This document shows, one piece after another, positions 8,069 through 10,604 of a stretch of 10,604 bases of DNA. Position numbers and translations under genes: made by a program. Under the pieces are notes generated by a model that worked only from the letters and a program-made list of their open reading frames with translations, ran no database searches and was not told where the DNA came from. The first letter of the stretch is position 1. Each line of letters starts with the position of its first letter. Source of the DNA: Beroe ovata (Eukaryota; Ctenophora; Nuda; Beroida; Beroidae); assembly GCA_946803715.1 (NCBI GenBank), contig CAMPET010000076.1:250972-261575 (forward strand), read 5' to 3'.

Positions 8069-8109
8069 AGTCATCATTATTATAGAGGTCATCCTCAATG
8101 ATGATGACT
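8069..8109. repeat. TCATC/GATGA inverted repeat
   Basis: AGTCATCATT (8069-8078) is inverted at 8097-8109 (AATGATGATGACT) with one extra triplet. The surrounding 8040-8170 is rich in related TCAC, TCATC and GAGGTCA words, including two ATTAT-GAGGTCA copies at about 8076-8090 and 8134-8145. Confidence 0.4.
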
Positions 8110-8171
8110 ATCACTTGACCATCACTAGTAACCATTATCGAGGTCAACATCCACTGACAAGTGACTTCTAC

Positions 8172-8207
8172 ACGTCATGACGTCGCGACTAGTCACACCA
8201 TATAAAA
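8172..8207 (+). promoter_or_regulatory. Candidate internal promoter: CRE-type palindrome plus TATA
   Basis: The perfect palindrome ACGTCATGACGT (8172-8183) carries overlapping CRE-like TGACGT half-sites and is followed 17 bp later by TATAAAA (8201-8207). About 30 bp further would put a start near 8231, just after a G-run (8218-8227). That would lie upstream of the microexon and could make a shorter transcript from within intron 2. The motifs are seen and activity is inferred. Confidence 0.35.
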
Positions 8208-8296
8208 CATGCTGTAAGGGGGGGGGGTGAGGTTGTAATCGGTATTTAGTTGATATTTAATCCCCCATTAGGTGTTCACAAGTGTGTCATATTCTT

Positions 8297-8334
8297 GTGT
8301 CACGTGACTTGTGACACTTAGCAACAGCCAATCA
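8297..8334 (+). promoter_or_regulatory. E-box/CCAAT module 3 with exact CLEAR site
   Basis: GTCACGTGAC (8299-8308) is an exact CLEAR-type palindrome and lies in a GTGTCAC/GTGACAC inverted repeat (8297-8317). CCAATCA follows at 8328-8334, start-to-start 27 bp, ten bp (one helical turn) more than modules 1 and 2. A second CCAAT lies at 8359-8363. Confidence 0.5.
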
Positions 8335-8387
8335 CAACCCTCCCTTCCGTCAAATCGGCCAATTACAAGCCCTGAATGCACCTGACC

Positions 8388-8426
8388 TTTGTTTGTTGGT
8401 TTGTTTGTTTGTTTGTGTGTGTGTGT
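8388..8426. repeat. (GTTT)n followed by (GT)n
   Basis: Imperfect GTTT units pass into a GT run. Confidence 0.9.
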
Positions 8427-8442
8427 ATCACGTTTATATCGG

Positions 8443-8456
8443 CTGTATGCATACAG
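8443..8456. repeat. 14-bp perfect palindrome
   Basis: CTGTATGCATACAG is a perfect palindrome 30 bp before the microexon branch point. It could pair within the pre-mRNA near the 3' splice site. Perfect palindromes of this length are only mildly unexpected in 10 kb. Confidence 0.45.
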
Positions 8457-8509
8457 TTATTACATACCTAATTTTCCAGCTGTGATACTAACCTGTCAAC
8501 TATTTTCAG

Positions 8510-8536
8510 AAAGCTGAACGAACTCAGAGCTTACAA
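8510..8536 (+). CDS. Exon 3: putative 27-nt microexon
   Basis: A perfect TACTAAC branch point (8486-8492) lies 17 nt before an acceptor TATTTTCAG (8509). The 27-nt exon ends at CAA|GTGAGT, a near-consensus donor. Exon 2 ends between codons, so this exon adds exactly nine residues, KAERTQSLQ, without shifting the frame. That is the hallmark of a skippable microexon. A second frame is also open (AAGCTGAACGAACTC, reading KLNEL) and would apply if an unseen exon that changes phase lies in the long intron. The strength of the three splice signals is seen directly. Membership of this gene is inferred from strand, phase and order. Confidence 0.5.
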
Positions 8537-8578
8537 GTGAGTACAACTGATAAGATATGAGTATACCCTCACATTCTC

Positions 8579-8635
8579 TCACCATTTCCACCGGAGTCCA
8601 CACCATGGTTCTATAGACTCTGGTGGGGATGGTGA
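8579..8635 (+). ncRNA. Putative structured RNA hairpin, 20-bp stem, 17-nt loop
   Basis: Positions 8579-8598 pair without a gap or bulge to 8616-8635. There are 17 Watson-Crick pairs and three wobbles (U8586-G8628, U8587-G8627, G8593-U8621). All three are valid G-U pairs in + strand RNA, while in minus-strand RNA they would be A-C mismatches. The hairpin starts 42 nt after the GTGAGT donor of the microexon, on the same strand. A microRNA-like precursor, an intronic splicing-control structure or a decayed inverted-repeat element are all possible. The lower stem outside 8579-8635 is poor, which counts against a standard microRNA precursor. Confidence 0.4.
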
Positions 8636-8750
8636 CCATTTCTCCCACTATTATACCAAGCTCCTATAATATGCACCATCATCTTCACCACTGTTTCACT
8701 CGGCTAGCATCGTCCATCTGGGAGTTCACCCTCAGGAACATAGTTCATTG

Positions 8751-8811
8751 CACGTGTTGACCAATGAGCATCCGCCATTAGATCACGTGGCAGTGATAGT
8801 CTGACCAATCA
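8751..8811 (+). promoter_or_regulatory. E-box/CCAAT modules 4 and 5
   Basis: CACGTG at 8751-8756 is followed by CCAAT at 8761 (start-to-start 10 bp). CACGTG at 8784-8789 is followed by CCAATCA at 8805 (21 bp). The two modules are adjacent and in the same orientation as modules 1-3. They lie after the microexon, in the presumed next intron. Confidence 0.45.
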
Positions 8812-9019
8812 CTGGTCTCCCCATGTGTATGTTAATTTACAAGAGTGTGTGTTCAGACATACTACCAGTGAAGAGCTGCTACCCTAGGTTAAAACACCGC
8901 CAATCTAATATCTTCGTTCTATACCATTAATTCCCGACCATTATTGTACGACACCCATTGGTATATAATCGGTAGTCTGTGTCACCTCCATTTGGGTGAT
9001 TGCCAAGTTACAATTATCG

Positions 9020-9166
9020 CACGTGGGCCTGATGAGTCACGTGATACGTGAGGGTATATGTTAGTGCACGTGTCAATAGTTTTCCCTATGCTTCGGTGCG
9101 ACAATGAATGGTTCAGGAAAAACTAAACGTTCATAAAAACGTGTGCTGTGGCACTTACGTCACGTG
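9020..9166. promoter_or_regulatory. Cluster of four CACGTG E-boxes
   Basis: CACGTG at 9020, 9038 (in GTCACGTGAT), 9067 and 9161, without CCAAT on the + strand nearby. The last is followed by TGTTATTTAC (about 9165-9174), a forkhead-like word. Four copies in 147 bp make this the second dense group after 2830-2865. Confidence 0.4.
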
Positions 9167-9497
9167 TTATTTACATAAAACAAAAGCACAATAACGGCTG
9201 TGGTTTTTGAGCGGCGAGGTGTTGCGCGCTGAGTCGCCTATTTTCAGACTTCTTAGTGGCTGGGACACAGAATAGCTATCATGATACAAAGTAGTATTAG
9301 CAGTAGCTGTTATTATATTATTGTTATCGATTCTTGCTAGCATGCTATGTATTTGCTGTTGTTGTTATGCAACGTTCTATTCTCAAGTATTTTAACTGTA
9401 TGCTTGCCATCCTCCTATGCTAATTGGAATCACTGATGTACTCCTAATGTGATTTACAAAACGTGCCACAAGCACGGGCTTTTGTCTCACATAAGTA

Positions 9498-9512
9498 CAC
9501 GTGTCACACGTG
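9498..9512. promoter_or_regulatory. Paired CACGTG E-boxes 9 bp apart
   Basis: CACGTG at 9498-9503 and 9507-9512 form tandem copies in ACACGTGTCACACGTGAC. These are the last E-boxes in the window. The minus-strand ORF across them (9392-9577) shows no protein-like features. Confidence 0.4.
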
Positions 9513-9723
9513 ACTGATAAAATAATGTTGTCCATAAACGGTGATCTCTGTGTTGAAAAAGTAAATTCGAACCTCAATAGAACTTTGATAGGTCATCTCT
9601 TTCAAATATTACAAGATTTCTTGATGTAAGTCTTATTGTTAAGGGATGGTGGTTACGGGACGTTATGTTATCGATGAGTCGGTGATTACCCAGTGATAAC
9701 CGTTAATTTGTAGTTTCATTAAA

Positions 9724-9771
9724 AGCTAATTAGTAAACTGATTAGTTAACTGATTAGTAGACTGGTCAGTG
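9724..9771. repeat. 12-bp tandem repeat, about 4 copies
   Basis: Successive units are AGCTAATTAGTA, AACTGATTAGTT, AACTGATTAGTA and GACTGGTCAGTG. The middle two differ by one base and the outer two are more diverged. The TAATTA/TGATTAG core resembles homeodomain binding sites, so the array could bind several such proteins, but it may be simple replication slippage. Confidence 0.7.
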
Positions 9772-9778
9772 GTCATCT

Positions 9779-9800
9779 CATTACGAAGTCATTACGAAGT
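9779..9800. repeat. 11-bp exact tandem duplication
   Basis: CATTACGAAGT occurs twice head to tail, 7 bp after the 12-bp array. The similar unit length and closeness suggest one slippage-prone region. Confidence 0.8.
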
Positions 9801-10008
9801 GTGTGTGATGGTCATTATCTGTACTAACTGGACTTGACCATACCGGATCATTGATAGGTGAACTATTGGAACAGCAGCACCATGTCATTACACCAACTCT
9901 GAGGTACTGAGGTAGTGATATATTGCTCAATCAACACCAGCTGAATCAATCTGTCACTAGTTTTGCAGGGGCACCTTTGTGTGGTACTGGTTGTGTGTGT
10001 GATCTACA

Positions 10009-10056
10009 ACTTCCACCTTGACAAAGGATGTGGAAGTCGATTATCTGAAATCGACT
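10009..10056. repeat. Two overlapping small hairpins
   Basis: ACTTCCAC (10009-10016) pairs with GTGGAAGT (10030-10037), and AGTCGATT (10035-10042) pairs with AATCGACT (10049-10056). The two share AGT, so both cannot form completely at once. Eight-bp arms are expected a few times by chance, and only the overlap is notable. Confidence 0.4.
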
Positions 10057-10282
10057 GCTGCCACTTCACCAGTCACCACACATCTTGAGTTATGAAGACC
10101 CACTTTGACAGCTTTTTGACTGCCCAAAGCAGATTTTCGATTAATACGCCGTTCAAATTTTAAGTTGTTGCAAAATATGTTGTTAGGATTGTTGAGGTGT
10201 CGTGTTCGTGTGAAGCACACGTACAGGAATAATTATTGTAATGAACTATTGCCTGAGGGTTTACTCCCGCACCCCAGCCACA

Positions 10283-10303
10283 ACACACACACACACACAC
10301 ACA
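10283..10303. repeat. (CA)n microsatellite
   Basis: About ten CA units. The minus-strand ORF 10160-10378 reads through it as Cys-Val repeats and is not a gene. Confidence 0.92.
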
Positions 10304-10586
10304 GCACACTTTAGTAGTAAAAACACAGACTGGCCACTTTTTAAAAGTTCTCGTGCTGGTATTTAGTGGATACTTCATGCCAATAATAGGGCATGCGTCA
10401 ATTAATAGGAATTTAGTCAGAAACCCATGATTCTCGTAATAGGGCTATTATAATTTCCTGCAAAGAGTCCTCTACTATGAAACATGTCTCGAGTAAAGAG
10501 CTGTTGCATTATGGCCACAGCTATGATTGTGTCACTCACTACTCTGCACCATCACTAGTCACTACCACACCATCACTCTTGCACCT

Positions 10587-10604
10587 CACACACACACACA
10601 CACA
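10587..10604. repeat. (CA)n microsatellite at window edge
   Basis: Nine CA units run into the right edge of the window. Just before, ACCATCACT occurs twice (10548, 10567). Confidence 0.95.

Larger units (their letters stand above)
5020..8509 (+). other. Intron 2 (about 3.5 kb): microsatellites and regulatory motifs
   Basis: GTATGT to TATTTTCAG, phase 0. It is more than ten times longer than intron 1. It holds six CACGTG E-boxes, three of the five E-box/CCAAT modules, six CA/GT runs, a CA/poly(A) compound repeat, a GTTT repeat, a TATA/CRE unit at 8172-8207, and both n positions (6816, 7443). I looked for further exons. The best candidate (6478-6512) has a poor acceptor. Minus-strand ORFs at 4807-5253, 5665-5892 and 7157-7570 are antisense or repeat shadows. 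Confidence 0.5.
8537..10604 (+). other. Presumed intron 3 or downstream DNA, no further exon established
   Basis: After the microexon donor I find no convincing next exon. The region has eight E-boxes (8751 to 9512), the hairpin at 8579, CCAAT boxes, 11- and 12-bp tandem repeats and two CA runs. No AATAAA-type signal with a clear 3' exon is visible, so the gene probably continues beyond the window. Confidence 0.4.

Noticed and set aside
9241-9300. Good-looking acceptor CCTATTTTCAG at 9247
   Set aside because: One frame closes after two codons, the others within 8-13 codons, and there is no donor in range.
9969-10088. Possible 3' exon after TTTTGCAG: 39 open codons then TGA (begins GHLCVVLVVCVIYNF)
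   Set aside because: The frame is in phase with exon 3, but the pyrimidine tract is weak, 39 open codons are common by chance, and no AATAAA follows within the window.
1-10604. tRNA, rRNA, CRISPR array, prophage or bacterial operon
   Set aside because: No cloverleaf with T-arm consensus, no rRNA-like core, no evenly spaced repeats with unique spacers, and no long ORFs. The repeats present are microsatellites.

Overview
The window reads as nuclear DNA from an animal, most likely a marine invertebrate. It has long non-coding stretches, many CA/GT microsatellites, GT-AG splice signals with a near-perfect branch point, TATA boxes, and two isolated n bases typical of a draft assembly. A sponge or another early-branching animal would fit, but no gene here lets me name the organism. 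No bacterial features (operons, Shine-Dalgarno sites, long ORFs) are present. No long ORF on either strand looks like a real single-exon gene.

Layout: 1-2400 is mostly featureless, with a GTT repeat (748-790), a CT tract and scattered GGAA/TTCC (ETS-type) sites that become denser toward a TATA box at 2399. From 2580 to 4340 there is non-coding DNA with E-box clusters, a 29-bp quasi-palindrome (3106-3134) and a CG/TG alternating tract (3323-3344). The one gene I can support runs on the + strand: TATA box at 4344, a 5' UTR with a small upstream ORF, exon 1 (4527-4600, signal peptide), exon 2 (4842-5019) and a putative 27-nt microexon (8510-8536). The three exons join in one open frame of 93 residues and stay open at the last donor, so the rest of the gene should lie in later exons, probably beyond the window. 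Intron 2 (about 3.5 kb) and the DNA after 8536 are filled with microsatellites and candidate regulatory sites.

Two things stand out beyond the gene. First, the palindrome CACGTG occurs 21 times between 2583 and 9512 (about 2.6 expected in the whole window at equal base frequencies) and never outside that span. In five places a CCAAT box follows on the same strand within 27 bp, at start-to-start distances of 10, 17, 17, 21 and 27. Second, 42 nt after the microexon donor lies a 20-bp uninterrupted stem with a 17-nt loop (8579-8635). It is fully paired only as RNA of the + strand, because its three non-Watson-Crick pairs are all G-U there. The gene, the E-box/CCAAT modules and the hairpin could form one regulated locus, but that link is inference.
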